From the NCBI GenBank assembly GCA_026874595.1, contig CM049307.1, forward strand, positions 34,266,862 to 34,330,861: a stretch of 64,000 nt of DNA, read 5' to 3'. The position numbers and the translations under genes are program-made. Under the pieces are notes generated by a model. That model was given only the letters and a program-made list of their open reading frames with translations, was not told the DNA's origin and did not search any database. The stretch comes from Sipunculus nudus (taxonomy: Eukaryota; Annelida; Sipuncula; Golfingiida; Sipunculidae). Below are positions 48,900 to 60,842 of this stretch, piece after piece. Every line of letters starts with the position of its first letter. Position 1 is the first letter of the stretch.

Positions 48900-49205
48900 T
48901 GTACCAATGTTGGTGAAAAAATAAATTCTCACATAAAATTCGTACACTCTGTTTATATCTCGCGCCCTTTGTCAAAACATATTTTAATGTGTGATTTCTT
49001 GAATAGCATGTTTTGAAATGATCTGCTTATTTATAGGACAGGGAGTTTCCTGGAAATTCTAGAATATTAATCTCCATATAATGTAAGTGAATAACATGAA
49101 AAAAGAGTCCTGCAAAAATTTAAGGATTTAAATATGCAAGAGTCAATTCCCATTACAAAACTACTTATCTTATAGTTCCGTGGATTTTCAATGAGAACAT
49201 CTAGT
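48900..49205 (+). repeat. Paralogous segment, block 3 copy B
   Basis: Counterpart of 36838-37140, keeping ATTCTCACATAAAATTCGT, GATTTCTTGAATAGCAT, GGAGTTTCCTGGAAATTCTAG and AATATGCAAGAGTCAATTCCC. Confidence 0.72.
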
Positions 49206-49249
49206 GTAATATAATATCGAGTTGTGTTTTTCTCTACAACGCCTACCCG

Positions 49250-50420
49250 CTTCTGCTAACAATTGGTCCGCAGTATTTCACACAGTGGGGTCTATTTGCC
49301 CTAGCTGCTGTTCCATGGGAATCGGTAGTCTTAATTAATTCCCCGGATCAAACATGTTTTATCCAAAGAGGATACGCCGGCGATCAGTACGACCAATCAT
49401 GTACAAGAAAATAATTTAAAAAAAAGCCCTGTCAATTTCAATAGACTATGAACATGTGTTTGATACTGTAGAACGGGATTGTATTTTTAATTAAACCTCT
49501 GGGTGGCTATACGTTAGGAATCTAGGATGTCATCGTATGTGTTCGTCCCAAAGGCCGATAAAGTAAGTCGAAACTAGAGGTTTGGGACCTTACAAGTCCT
49601 TATATTTAGGGTCCCGCGATCACTAGTTCCTCAAAATAGCAGCCCTGCCGCCATAGCCCACTGGAAGTGGGGTAGGGCCGAAATTTATCACCTGAAATAA
49701 TGTGAAAGTCAACAATCTTCAGAAAAATAAAGGCATTATCTGAAACGTTAATGTTTGCCCTGCTGTGCATGTTCCATGGGAATCGGCATTATATCGGTCT
49801 TATAATTAATCAAAAGAGGAAACGTCAGCAATCAGTGCGACCAATCATCTACAAGAAATTAATTTAAAAAGAACCTGTCTAATTCAATCGACTTTGAACA
49901 AGTGTTTGATCCTGTATAGAACGGGATTGAGTTTATAATTAAACCGCTGGATGGCTACGTCAAAATGGCAGCCCTGCAGCCGTAGCCTATTAGAAGTCAG
50001 GTTGGTCTGAGATTTGTCACTACAAATTATGTAAAGGTCACAAGTCTTCAGAAAAATAAAGGCATTAGCTAAAACGTTATTGTTTGCCCTGCTGTGCATG
50101 TTCCATGGGAATCGGTAGTCTTAATTAATACAATGGATCCAAACATGAATTATCAAAAGAGGAAACGTCGGCGATCAGTGCGACCAATCAAGTACAAGAA
50201 AATAATTTAAAAAGAAGCCTTCGGTTTCAATCGAATTTGAACAAGTGTTTGATCCTGTAGAAAGGGATTGCATTTTTTAATTAAACCTCTGGATGCATGG
50301 CTACATCAAAATGGCAGCTCAGCGGCCCTAGCTTACTGGAAGTCAAGTTGGTCTGAAATCATCACGAAAAATATTGTAAAGGTCATTATCTAAAAGGCAT
50401 TATCTAAAACGTTATTGCTA
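49250..50420 (+). repeat. ~330-bp tandem repeat built from an RT fragment
   Basis: Three units anchored by GTTCCATGGGAATCGG at 49310, 49769 and 50099 (spacings 459 and 330; the first unit has ~110 bp extra). Each contains a stretch that, in one frame, reads like RT motif A: SISIDYEHVFDTVERDCIF in unit 1 and SVSIEFEQVFDPVERDCIF in unit 3. Upstream DNA suggests a decayed GRS..DQ segment. All units are frameshifted and none is a gene. LINE ancestry of the unit is inferred from motif A alone. Confidence 0.7.
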
Positions 50421-51477
50421 GATTATTTTAAAATAAATGAGTTTGGATTTAACAATTTAAAAGCACACATAGCCTCATGTTTGTCAAACTTTTGTCAAAA
50501 TTTCGCAAAAGAAATCATTGATTCTGCTCTGGCGATTATACTGCCTGAATATTAGGTAAGTCTATGATTAAAAGAGCTAATAAGCACTAACTGTCCCCAT
50601 GAATTTGAGAAAGGTCGAACAATCTCTTAGAAATAAAATCAGTGTTTTGTGGCAGCCGTATTAATTTTATTGCATTGCTTTTAATTAGGTATATTCAATG
50701 GACTCTTGGAGGTTAAGATAAATAATACGCGTCACTAAGAAAGCAACCCTTGACTTTTATAGTCAATGGATGCAGTTGTACACATGCGATATTCATGATT
50801 CAACCATTTGCTCATATCATATGCAAGTTAGCTACTTATATATTTACTGGACAACTGACAGGGGAAAATCAATTACGTCAGTAATCAGATAAACCATTTA
50901 ATCTCACATAATATTTGCTTTTAAAGGGGCCCAATCACCTATAACGCATGTTAAATTAACAAGCAAAAATAGCTTCTTCCCTTTAAATAAATTGGTATCT
51001 GCCAAATATTGCCCTGAAACCGTTTGCTTACTCCTGTAAGCGAGTGTTAAATATAGTGAACCGGGCGCGATTACAAGTGTCAACATAAACACAGCGGGTG
51101 CTTCGTCCAGGCCAGAAGTGTAAATCAGGAGATGCCTGACTGACATTGCCCAAAAAATGCTATACATGTTCCTGCTGGCTGAAACATCGCATGTTGCGGC
51201 TCACAACCGGACTTCCGGTCATGCGGTCTTGTTAAGGAAAACAGACACAAGTGGACTGTGTTTACCAACAAGAAGAGCCAAGGTTTTGAACAGCAGAATG
51301 TGCGGTACTGTGACTATGTGCTTAGATGGTTTTGCTGGGGAAACTTTCGTATAAAGTAAAACTGAACTGATAGTGTGAAAGAATAGGTATAGTACTGTTC
51401 CTGATTATGTCCCTTTTAAGCACATCAACCCCCCCCCCCCCCCCCCCCCGCTTCCTCGGGGGAACGGGGGGATATTG
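50421..51477. other. No gene recognised
   Basis: Opposed frames at 50904-51354 lack domains. Ends in a ~21-base C-run (51429-51449), the longest homopolymer in the window. Confidence 0.45.
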
Positions 51478-51612
51478 ATTTTGTCTGTCTGTCTATCGGT
51501 CTGTCTGTCCGTCCGTCACGTTTCCGTGCGATAACTTACCTAAATATTATCCGATTTCATCCCATGCTCTTATGTATACCTTGGGTGGGATGGGTTTTGG
51601 AGGGTCTGTCTG
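51478..51612 (+). repeat. Isolated unit of the CTGT-linked ~155-bp repeat
   Basis: CTGTCTGTCTGT followed by CGTGCGATAACTTACCTAAA and GGGTTTTGGAGGGTCTGTCTG, the same order as units of the array starting at 52050. Confidence 0.9.
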
Positions 51613-52049
51613 AAAATTTATTCTCACCAGCTCCAAAACAATAAAAATAAATTTTTGTTCCTATTTTACAACCCAAATTACGACATTTGAAGATATCTTC
51701 AAAAGACCATGAAACAAAACAGCCACTATAACATTTAAAGACATCTTCAGACCAGAAAAAATCTAAAACATTGATAAGGCAAGCATGAATGACAACAAGA
51801 GTGGGAGCGGGGGACATCAGTATCAATATCCATTGGACATATGTATTAAATATGTGAATTAGTTAACAAATATGCAATTTGGCAATACACATTACGTCTA
51901 ATAAGTGAATAATTAGCAGCTTTTTCTGTTATGATGTTCTTATAAGAGACCACTACATTTAATCACAAAAATTTTTCAAACTTGCATTAGTTATCTGCAT
52001 TTTATTAACTAGGAAGAAGACTTTATATAGATTAACATTATATCTGATA
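51613..52049. other. Spacer, no gene seen
   Basis: Separates the isolated unit from the main array. AT-rich, with an 89-codon minus frame of no family. Confidence 0.5.
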
Positions 52050-53935
52050 AAATTTGACTTTTTTCTATCTGTCTGTCAGATTTTCGTTTCCGTGCGATAA
52101 CTTTCCTAAATATTATGCGATTTCATTCAAATTATGGGCAGTGATTGCTCTCATGCTTACCCTGGTTGGGATTTGTTTTGGAGTGTCTGGCCTCTGTTTG
52201 TCTGTCTGTCTGTCACTTTGTCTGTCTGTCAGGTTTCGTTTCCGTGCGATAACTTTCCTAAATATTATGCGATTTCATTCAAATTTGGGTCAGTGATTGC
52301 TCCCATGCATACCTTGGTTGGGATTGGCTTTGGAGTGTCTGGCCTCTGTTTGTCTGTCTGTCTGTCACTTTGTCTGTCTGTCAGGTTTCGTTTCCGTGCG
52401 ATAACTTTCCTAAATATTATGCGATTTCATTCAAATTTGGGTCAGTGATTGCTCCCATGCATACCTTTGTTGGGATTGGCTTTTGAGTGTCTGGCTTCTG
52501 TCTGTCTGTCACTTTGTCTGTCTGTCTCTCTGTCAGGTTTCGTTTCCGTGCGATAACTTTCCTAAATATGATGCGATTTCATTCAAATTTGGGTCAGTGA
52601 TTGCTCCCATGCATACTTTGCTTGGGATTGGTTTAGGAGTGTCTGGCTTCTGTCTGTCTGTCACTTTGTCTGTCTGTCTGTCTGTCAGGCTTTCGTTTCC
52701 GTGCGATAACTTTCCTTATATTACCCGACTTCATTCAAATTTTGGGCAGTGATTGCTCTCATGCATACCTTGGTTGGGATCGGTTTTGGAGTGTCTGGCT
52801 TCTGTTTGTCTGTCTGTCTGTCACTTTGTCTGTCTGTCTGTCAGGTTTTCGTTTCCGTGCAATAACTTTCCTAAATATTATCCGATTTCATTCAAATTTT
52901 GGGAAGTGATTGCTCTCATGCATACCTGGGTTGGGATTGGTTTTGGAGTGTCTGGCTTCTGTCTGTCTGTCTGTCTGTCACTTTGTCTGTCTGTCTGTCA
53001 GGTTTTCGATTCCGTGCGATAACTTTCCTAAATATTATCCGAATCATTCAAATTTTGGCCAGTGATTGCGCTCATGCTTACCTTGGTTGGGATTTGTTTT
53101 TGGAGTGTCTGGCTTCTGTCTGTCTGTCTGTATGTCTGTCATTTTGTCTGTCTGTCTGTCTGTCAGGTTTTCATTTCCATGCGATAACTTTCCTCAATAT
53201 TATCCTATTTCATTCAAATTTTGGTCAGTCATTGCTCTTATGCTTGCCTTGCTTGGACTGGGTTTTGGAGTGTCTGGCTTATGTCTGTCTGTCTGCCTGT
53301 CAATCTGTCTCTCCGTCTGTCAGGTTTTCGTGTCTGTGCCATTACTTTCCTAAATATTATCTGATTTCATTCAAATTCTGGTCAGTGATTGCTCTCATGC
53401 TTACTATGGTTGGGATTGGTTTTGGAGTGTCTGGCATCTGTCTGTCTGTCTGTCTGTCTGACTGTTTGTCAGTCCGTCAGATTTTCATTTCCGTGCGATA
53501 ACTTTCCTAAATATTATCTGATTTCATTCAAATTTTGGTCAGACATCGCTCTCATGCATACCTTGGTTGGGATTAGTTTTGGAGTGTCTGGCTTTCCTCT
53601 GTCTGTCTGTCACTTTGTCTGTTAGGTTTTCGTTTCCCTGCTATAACTTTCCCAAATATTATCCGATGTCATTCAAATTTTGGTCAGTGATTGCTCTTAT
53701 GCTTACCTTGGTTTGAATTTGTTTTGAAGTGTCAGGTTTATGTCCGTCGATCTGTCTGTCACTCTGTCAGTTGTCAGGTTTTCGTTTCTGTTGGATAACT
53801 TTCCTAAATATTTTTCGATTTCATTCAAATTTCGGTCAGTGATTGCTCTCATGCTTACCCTAGTTGGGATTTGTTTTGGAGTGTCTAGCTTCTGTCTGTC
53901 TGTCTGTCACTCTGTCTGTCGGTCCTTTATCAAGC
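52050..53935 (+). repeat. CTGT-linked tandem array, unit ~152-165 bp
   Basis: About twelve units anchored by GCGATAACTTTCCTAAATAT at 52094, 52246, 52398, 52550, 52703, 52859, 53016, 53181, 53338, 53495, 53640 and ~53790. The spacing is 152, 152, 152, 153, 156, 157, 165, 157, 157, 145, ~150. Each unit joins a ~110-bp unique core to a (CTGT)n linker whose length accounts for most of the variation. The core open in three frames gives several long artefactual frames rich in CLSV. Confidence 0.97.
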
Positions 53936-54419
53936 ATGAAAAACAAAAAGATCCCAAAGCGGGGAACATTATTTCCACGAATTTGCTTGTTTTATATAAA
54001 TTATATCCACTAGTTTATTAAGATGTGCAAACTATCTGGTTAAATATGTAAAATTTAACACTTGGTAGCAGAAAAGGATTCTACAGAAAAAAATTAACTA
54101 TGAAAAGTTTTCTATTGAGGATTATCAAATGGTTAGCCCTGTCTAGAATGGCTACTTTCGAGTGAATGTCTCAAGTAACACATTCAATATCCTATTTTTA
54201 TTCAATATGAAATATCTGAATAATTATTGAGAACATATAAAGAAACTATGAACCGATTAATGGATTGTCTCGATATCTACATATCAAGTGTATTATTCGC
54301 CTATAAAGTAAGGGAAACAGGTCCTCCCCTGCCCCTCATTTCTTTTATTAATGGTATATGTTGCATGTGAGAATAGCCTATGGCTAATGTTACTATGTTG
54401 AAAAATGGGCGGAAATGAA
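53936..54419. other. No gene recognised
   Basis: AT-rich spacer between the two large arrays. Confidence 0.5.
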
Positions 54420-56700
54420 AAGTTCAGGATTTCACAGGAGACTTGCCTAGGCTCCCCCCCCCCCTTGATTTCACAATCGAAAGTTTCAAGGAAAATGGAT
54501 AAAATTTGTACCCGGTCTATCCGGGTGCTCAAAATCATGTTTCTTGTCCATAGCTCGAAGAATAAAGGTCACCATGACCCAATTTCAGGTTTCCATGCAG
54601 ATTTGCCAAGGACCTCACTCAATGTTATCTTAGAAGAGTCTAGGACATATGGATACGACTTGTGCCCTGTCTGACTGCTCAAGCCCAGTAGCTTGCAGAA
54701 TATAGGTCACTATGACCTAATTTTAAATTTTAAAGGAGATTTGTCCAGGACCTAGGCTAATGCATACAATTCATACCCATCTGACGTTAAAGGTGCTCAA
54801 ATCATGTTCTTGACCTGTTACGTGCAGGTTTCCAGTTGGATTTGCCAAGATCTCCCTTGATCTCCCGCAGATACGTAATTATAGGATTCAAAGGAGACCT
54901 GCCAACGACTTCCCTAGACTTTACAAAAGAATGTTCCAAGGAAAATAGATACGATTTATGCCTTGTCCGTCTTGGTGCTCAAATATTTTTCTTTTTTGCT
55001 TATAGCGCACATAATAAAGCCAGTGCACTATGACTTTATTTCTGGTTTCCAGGTTTCTGGAGATTTGCCTATAATCTCCTGAGATGTTGCTTAAGAAGAT
55101 TCTAGGCTTAATGCTAACAATCTGTCCACATCTGACATTTAGGTGTTGCAGAACATAGTACACAGTAGCTAAATTTCATGTACCAAGGACCTTGCCTGGG
55201 ACCTCTCTGAATGTTATGTTAAAATATTCTGGGCCGAATCTGACTGTCTTGATGCTCAAAATCATGTTTTTGGTCCCTAGGTCACCTTATTTCAAGTTGC
55301 CAAGGACATTTACCTTAGACCTCTCTTAATGTGACGGTAGAAAATTCTAGGCCTAATGGATACAATTAGTGCCCCGTCTGACCGTCTTGGTGTTCAAAAC
55401 CATTTTTAGGCCCAAAAGTCACAGAAAATGTCACCAAGACTTAATTTCAGGTTTTCAAGGACATTTAGCCAGGACGTGTAAGAATGTTACATTGGAAGAT
55501 TCTAGGCCTAATGGATACAGTTTGTGCCCCAGCTGACATTCTGGGTGCTCATATAACATATTTTTCCCTGTTGCCGGATTGAGGTCACAGTGGCCAAATT
55601 TCATGTTTCCAAGGACTTTTCCTGGGGCCTCCCTGAATGTTATGTTAGAATATTCTAGGCCTCATGGAAACAATTTGTGCCCCGTCTGTCTGGGTCCTCA
55701 AAAGCATGTTTCGGTCTAGGTTGCAAAATATAGGTCACCATGACCTTATTTCAGGTTTCCAAAGAGATTTGCCTATAACCTCCAAGGATGTTGCTTAAGA
55801 AGATTCTAGGCCTAATGCATACAATCTTGGCCCATCTGACATTTAGGGTGCTCATATAACATCTTTTTCCTAAAGGTTTCAGAATATAAGTCACCATGAC
55901 CTAATTTCATGTTTCCAAAGACATTTGCCTAGGAGCACCCTGTATGTTATGTTAATTGATTCAGGCCTAATGGATACAATTTGTGCCCCGTCTGACTGTG
56001 TGGGTGCTCATATGATACCTTTTCCTATAGGTCACAGAATATAGGTCACGGTGACCTTTTCAAGACCTTTGACAAGTTTTCAAGGACATTTGCCGATGCT
56101 TTCACAGAATATTCAGAAGGTTATGGGCCTAATGGATACAATTTGCCCCCCGTCGGACTTTCTTGTTGCTCAAAACCATTTTTTGGCCCATAGGTCACAG
56201 ATTATAAGTCACCATGCATGACCTAATTTCAGGTTTTGAAGGACCTTTGCCTCGGACCTCCTGAATTTCATGTTAGAAGATTGTTGGCCTAATGGATACA
56301 ATTTGTGCCTCATCGGACTGTTTGGGTGCTCAAAATTATGTTTTTGGTCCATAGGTCGCAAAATATAGGCTACAGTGACCTAATTTTAGGTTACAAGAAG
56401 ATTTGCCTAGAACCTCCCTGGATATATATATAAAGGTTTAAATTTCTAGGTCTAACGGTTACGATTTGTCTGACTGCTCAAAATCAAGCTTCTGACCAGT
56501 AGCTTGCAGAATATAGGTCAGAGTGACCTAATTTCAGGTTTCCAAGGAGATTTGCCCGGTACCTTCCTGGATGTTTAGTTAGAAGTTTTTAGGTCTAACG
56601 GTTAGGATTTGTGAAATGTTAACGGACGGAGGGCCGGACTATCGGACGGACTACCGACAAAGGGTGATAGATATAGGTCAGATGCCTTACAGTCAGCTGA
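54420..56700 (+). repeat. ~155-bp satellite family, main array
   Basis: About fourteen diverged units, recognisable by GGTCACCATGACCTAATTTC (e.g. 54568, 54705, 55733, 55886, 56046, 56206, 56366, 56516), followed by CAGGTTTCCAAGGA, TTTGCC.AGGACCTCC, AGATTCTAGGCCTAATGGAT and TTTGTGCCCCGTCTGAC. It ends with a CGGACGGA-rich stretch and GGTGATAGATATAGGTCAG...CAGTCAGCTGAGC. Two smaller blocks of the family are at 33180-33660 (inverted) and 39600-40090. Confidence 0.95.
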
Positions 56701-57097
56701 GCAAAAATGAAAATCGCGTTTTTTAGATACATTATGATCTAAAGTTAGGAGAAAATAGTATGATTAAAAAATCTATATGCAAATTTGACAAAATCCAGAT
56801 TTTAGACCTAACCGAATACGGTAACAATCATCACAGTGAATTTGAGAAAGATCAAGCATATTCTCGTTGGGATAGTACTAGAAAGAACACCACCGATCGA
56901 TATATTGCTAAATCACCGCCAGCTATATTGGAATACGGACAAGTCTGTAACTGAATAGGGCTGGAACTCTTGTAGACACCAGTCATCACTGTGAATTTGA
57001 GAAAGTTCAAATGTATTCTGTTAACAATAATGAGTGCGAAAGAAAGCGTCACTGACGGACGAACAACGCGACCACTTTTCAAGCTCCTGGGACTCTT
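56701..57097. other. No gene recognised
   Basis: Two short duplicate phrases, CACAGTGAATTTGAGAAAG and CACTGTGAATTTGAGAAAG (56832, 56988), suggest another decayed tandem unit. No coding evidence. Confidence 0.45.
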
Positions 57098-57512
57098 AGT
57101 TGGGTCGTCTGGGGCAGCTCCGTGACCGTGGAGAGCGAAGGTTGGTTTCTCAGCGGATTCGTCTTCTATAGAGGTAGATTAAAAATCTTAGCGAGGGTGT
57201 CTCCCGTAAAAGTGTTGGCGAGTCCGTGAGAACCTGAAAAAAGGCCGCCATCCGTCCTTTTTGGAATTTATGTTTTCAATTGTTTGGCCTGCAATACGGT
57301 TCAGTATATCGATTTTTGGGTTTTGGGGGTCTAGGAATTCAATTTGATGTCACATTTGAGATTTTACTTATATTTACCATAACATCTAAGATAGTTAACG
57401 ATTTGTAGCTAAAAGTTATCTTTTCTCAAACTTGTCTTACGACATCCATAACGTGCTTAAGAAACTAACCTTCGCTCGCCACGTTCACGAAATTGCTCTC
57501 GATGACCCAACT
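57098..57512. mobile_element. Foldback MITE, ~415 bp with ~60 bp inverted arms
   Basis: The left arm 57098-57155 starts AGTTGGGTC and includes GAGCGAAGGTTGGTTTCT. The right arm 57447-57512 is its complement at roughly 80% by eye (AGAAACTAACCTTCGCTC, ending GACCCAACT-like GATGACCCAACT). No target duplication recognised and no coding capacity. Confidence 0.75.
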
Positions 57513-59219
57513 GGCTAATATTGATATAAACTTATTCACATTAACGATACATATTTAAACATGGTAAGTTTTTAAAATTAAGTGCATATTAACAACTGTA
57601 GAATAATTTAAAAAGGCTTGCAGAAAAGGCTTGGAATATTCCGAAAAGTAGCATTCTAACTAAGCAATGGAAGAAGAGCCAGTGTATTCAAAGCCTAGGT
57701 ACAAACCATCATGTTGGTCCCGGATGAACGCCTCATAGCGTATTCTCTAGTCAGCGTGACTCTATAGTTAGGCAAAAGATGTGCCGCATACAAGCACGCC
57801 AACGATGCAGCCGGTAGCACCTGCCCACATCCCTTTGTTCCATTTTCCCCTCGTCTTATCACAGACGGCTCACCGCAATATCAAACCTATATCCATTTTT
57901 GCCCATGCTCCGTCTACGCTTAAAGTCAGAACCCTAGCTACAGGTTTGTAACGCAAAACAGTTTTTTAATTGTTTTTACTTCTTTGCATTCCTATAAATG
58001 GAGGCTGAATGTTCGGGCTAACTGGATAGAAACTCCTTCCACTGTGCCATCAGAATTTTGAACACCCTCCAGAAGCCGTGGTAAGAAACATCTGCGTCAA
58101 CGGGGCCAGGTTAGACTGGCTCAGTCGATGCAATGGTAAAGACTTAACCATCAAACATGCTCTTGCTGTGTCACAGCGTTTAAAACAGGTACACCTCGTG
58201 CCAAATGATATAACTAATTTAAGGCTCTCTGATCGACTCATTCCATTTCTTCATGTAAGAGTTGGCACTTCGTAACGTCTATCGATATGTGGAATCACGT
58301 TTTATTTTACGCATTTCAGTAGCACACATAAATACAAAATCCTTCTCAAGGCTAGGTCCGGACTTTCAAGAGATGAGAGCAACAACACCTACCATTAAGT
58401 CTGAGAGAGAATTCATGAGAATTTTTTGAGGGCCTACTTTTTAATGTGTAGGATAGCAGATCATGGCTGTGGATAGGATAATACCTGACTTTACAGAGCA
58501 CTTGTGAATAATGTTCCGGCTAGACTTAAACTGCTAGAACACAGTGCAGAAAAACAGGTACCGTTTTGTCCTTGCGTAGCTTAGTTTTTCATTACAAGTG
58601 CCAAAGCCTTTTCCTGTTATATTGAAACCCACAACCCCTTCATATCACGTATCACGCGAAGAGGTGGGAGACGGGGTGCTTGCCATGTCCCTTATCAGAG
58701 AAGTTTTTTTTTTTTTGGGGGGGGGGGGGGGCCCTCAAGGTGTGGTTTATAAACCGGCAGTTTATTTCTTAGGGAAATTTTGGCGCTTGAAAAGAAGGTT
58801 ACATTTTTTAATGAAAATGTATGATGTCGAAATATTTATTTTATAACTTTCTTTCAGCCTAGTTAGTTTATTCATTGTTTATTAATAAGAAAAATTTATT
58901 TTTTTTTTTAAAAAGAAATATAAGAAATAACACCGATACGTCTTTTCTGTTCTTTCCGTGCAGGTTTTTAATGGAAAGAAACTTAATATATTTAACTATT
59001 TACATAAATGGATAAATCATCATAGTTTATCACGTGACTATATACTGCAAATAAAGCCACATTCATCATAATGCGAATCGTACGCAAGATCATGAGCATT
59101 TCATTATCATTACACGAGTTGTACAAGTCACATTTCATTAACAGAGGGTATCTTCCTTGACGTGACATTTTTTTTTTTTTGTTTCACTTGACAACACCTG
59201 GCCAGCCATTTTCTCTTTT
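57513..59219. other. No gene recognised
   Basis: Includes overlapping opposed frames at 58050-58275. The region 58110-58365 shares GTTAGACTGGC.CAGTC (also 42296) and ATGGAATCACGTTT-like words (also 43203), so it is probably an old dispersed repeat. A G-run of ~18 lies at ~58716. Confidence 0.4.
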
Positions 59220-60052
59220 TGTGATAGGGTGTTGCATCAAATGTTGTCATGGCTAGACCCGTGGGTTTTGACGATACGTTTTACTTTTAAGAGCGTACTG
59301 CCCCAACGTGTTGGGTGTTGTTACAGGTGCTCTTTTTATTGTGTGACACGGGCGTAACTCCTGTTGTGGCACTCGTGTCTGGCCGCGTATTACATTCTAT
59401 GTTTAATCCGTACTGGTTGAACTCTCGTTGTCATGTTTTCCCTTGGGTTTTCACGCTTGGTCGTGGGTCACGTGATGAGCCTGGTATGTGGAGATACACA
59501 GCGCTGTTTTTCTGGAGAATTCCTGAAACGCGTGTAGACTGTGTTGTGCAAGATCTTATAGAATGTTCGAGAAGTGGAAAATTCTCGGCTTGAGGTGTGC
59601 AGATATAAAGGGCTGCGTTTTAGAAGCAGGGCAGAGAGCAGAGAAGATTCCAGCGGACGCAGAAGCGTGTGTCAGATTCTAGGACCTTATCCGACTAATG
59701 CGGCAATAATAGATTTTCGAAGACTTTCTCCTGGATTTTATACATTTGGACTTCAGTTTACTTTCTGGGATGTTGCAAGAACTTTCCACTGGACTGTCAT
59801 TCTCCGAGAGTTTACATTTAAAGGACTTATCGTGGTGACGGTGTTGGTATTCAGGTACTGTGCACGTTATTTTTCTATGTAATTGTATGACTTGTTGCTA
59901 TACCGCTGTTTTACAGTATAATTGTATTGATTTAGTGTATTGTATTGCTAGGGTTGTTTTAAGAATAAATTATAGTTATTTGTTTTCAAAAAAAAAAACC
60001 ATTGACTTCTTTATTCATTCACCCTAGACATTTCACGCTGCCTAGTGTTACA
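59220..60052 (+). mobile_element. Candidate LTR (~830 bp)
   Basis: Boundaries TGTGATAG...GTGTTACA are chosen for TG..CA form. Inside lie TATAAA (59604-59609), AATAAA (59964-59969) and a short U5-like tail containing CACCCTAGACA. The solo LTR at 34650 has the same layout: TATA to poly-A signal ~350 bp, then ACCCCTAGACA. Flanking duplication was not found, so the exact ends are guesses. Two open frames (59315-59593, 59574-59882) lie within and may be chance. Confidence 0.45.
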
Positions 60053-60842
60053 GAATCTGATTTTTTTTAATCTCCGTTACAAACTTTGTGTTCATCACAC
60101 ATACGTGATCTGTTTATATTAGGTTCCGTAACAGTGTATACTTCCAGGTGCTATACTACTAGAGCCAGGGAGTTCAAATTACAACTATTTGTAGATTATT
60201 TTACAAAGGGGTTAACGCCAGGATTTATAATATTCGGAGCAACCTAAAATTTAGTATAATATTTTAGGGGGTTTTAAGCAAGTTGCCACCTCCAAATTCG
60301 CCCCTGGTGAAACAACTTTTTTTTTATTAGGCATCTCAGACTCTGTTCTCTTTGCTATATAGATTTTTTAAGCCCAGGTTTTCATCACTGATCCCCTTAA
60401 AGAAAACATAACAAGTAACAGAAAATGTGACGGGTAATACAAGTCTTTAGGAAACTTTGACATTGCCTAATTTGTACAGAACTTGTAACAGATACCACAT
60501 TGACAAAACAATACACACAAACAACAGCTCTTTTCTTTAAGTTACTCTCAAATGGCTATTGGTCCACCTTTAAGTCTTCTGATATCATGAATGATAACAA
60601 TTCTGTGCCCTTGCAAGGTATTTTTTTAAATATACGCATATCATATACACACATATATGTATATACATATATATATAAACACACATAATTATATATACCT
60701 CCATATACACATAAATAGTTATGAACATACATGCCATCACACACATGCATACACATCCCGTTTACAAATGTTTACAAATATTTTCTTTTTAGATACAGGT
60801 ACTTTTATTCTACCATACTCGTGTCGTTTATTGCTCTTTTTA
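60053..60842. other. No gene recognised
   Basis: AT-rich, with a CA/TA-rich low-complexity stretch (60645-60765). Its right part may be the 3' UTR of the LINE that starts at 60843 on the minus strand. Confidence 0.5.

Noticed and set aside
52054-54021. Several 80-200 codon frames rich in CLSV and FPCDNFPKYY
   Set aside because: They are frames through the CTGT-linked satellite; the same peptide recurs in different frames as unit lengths vary, which a real protein would not do.
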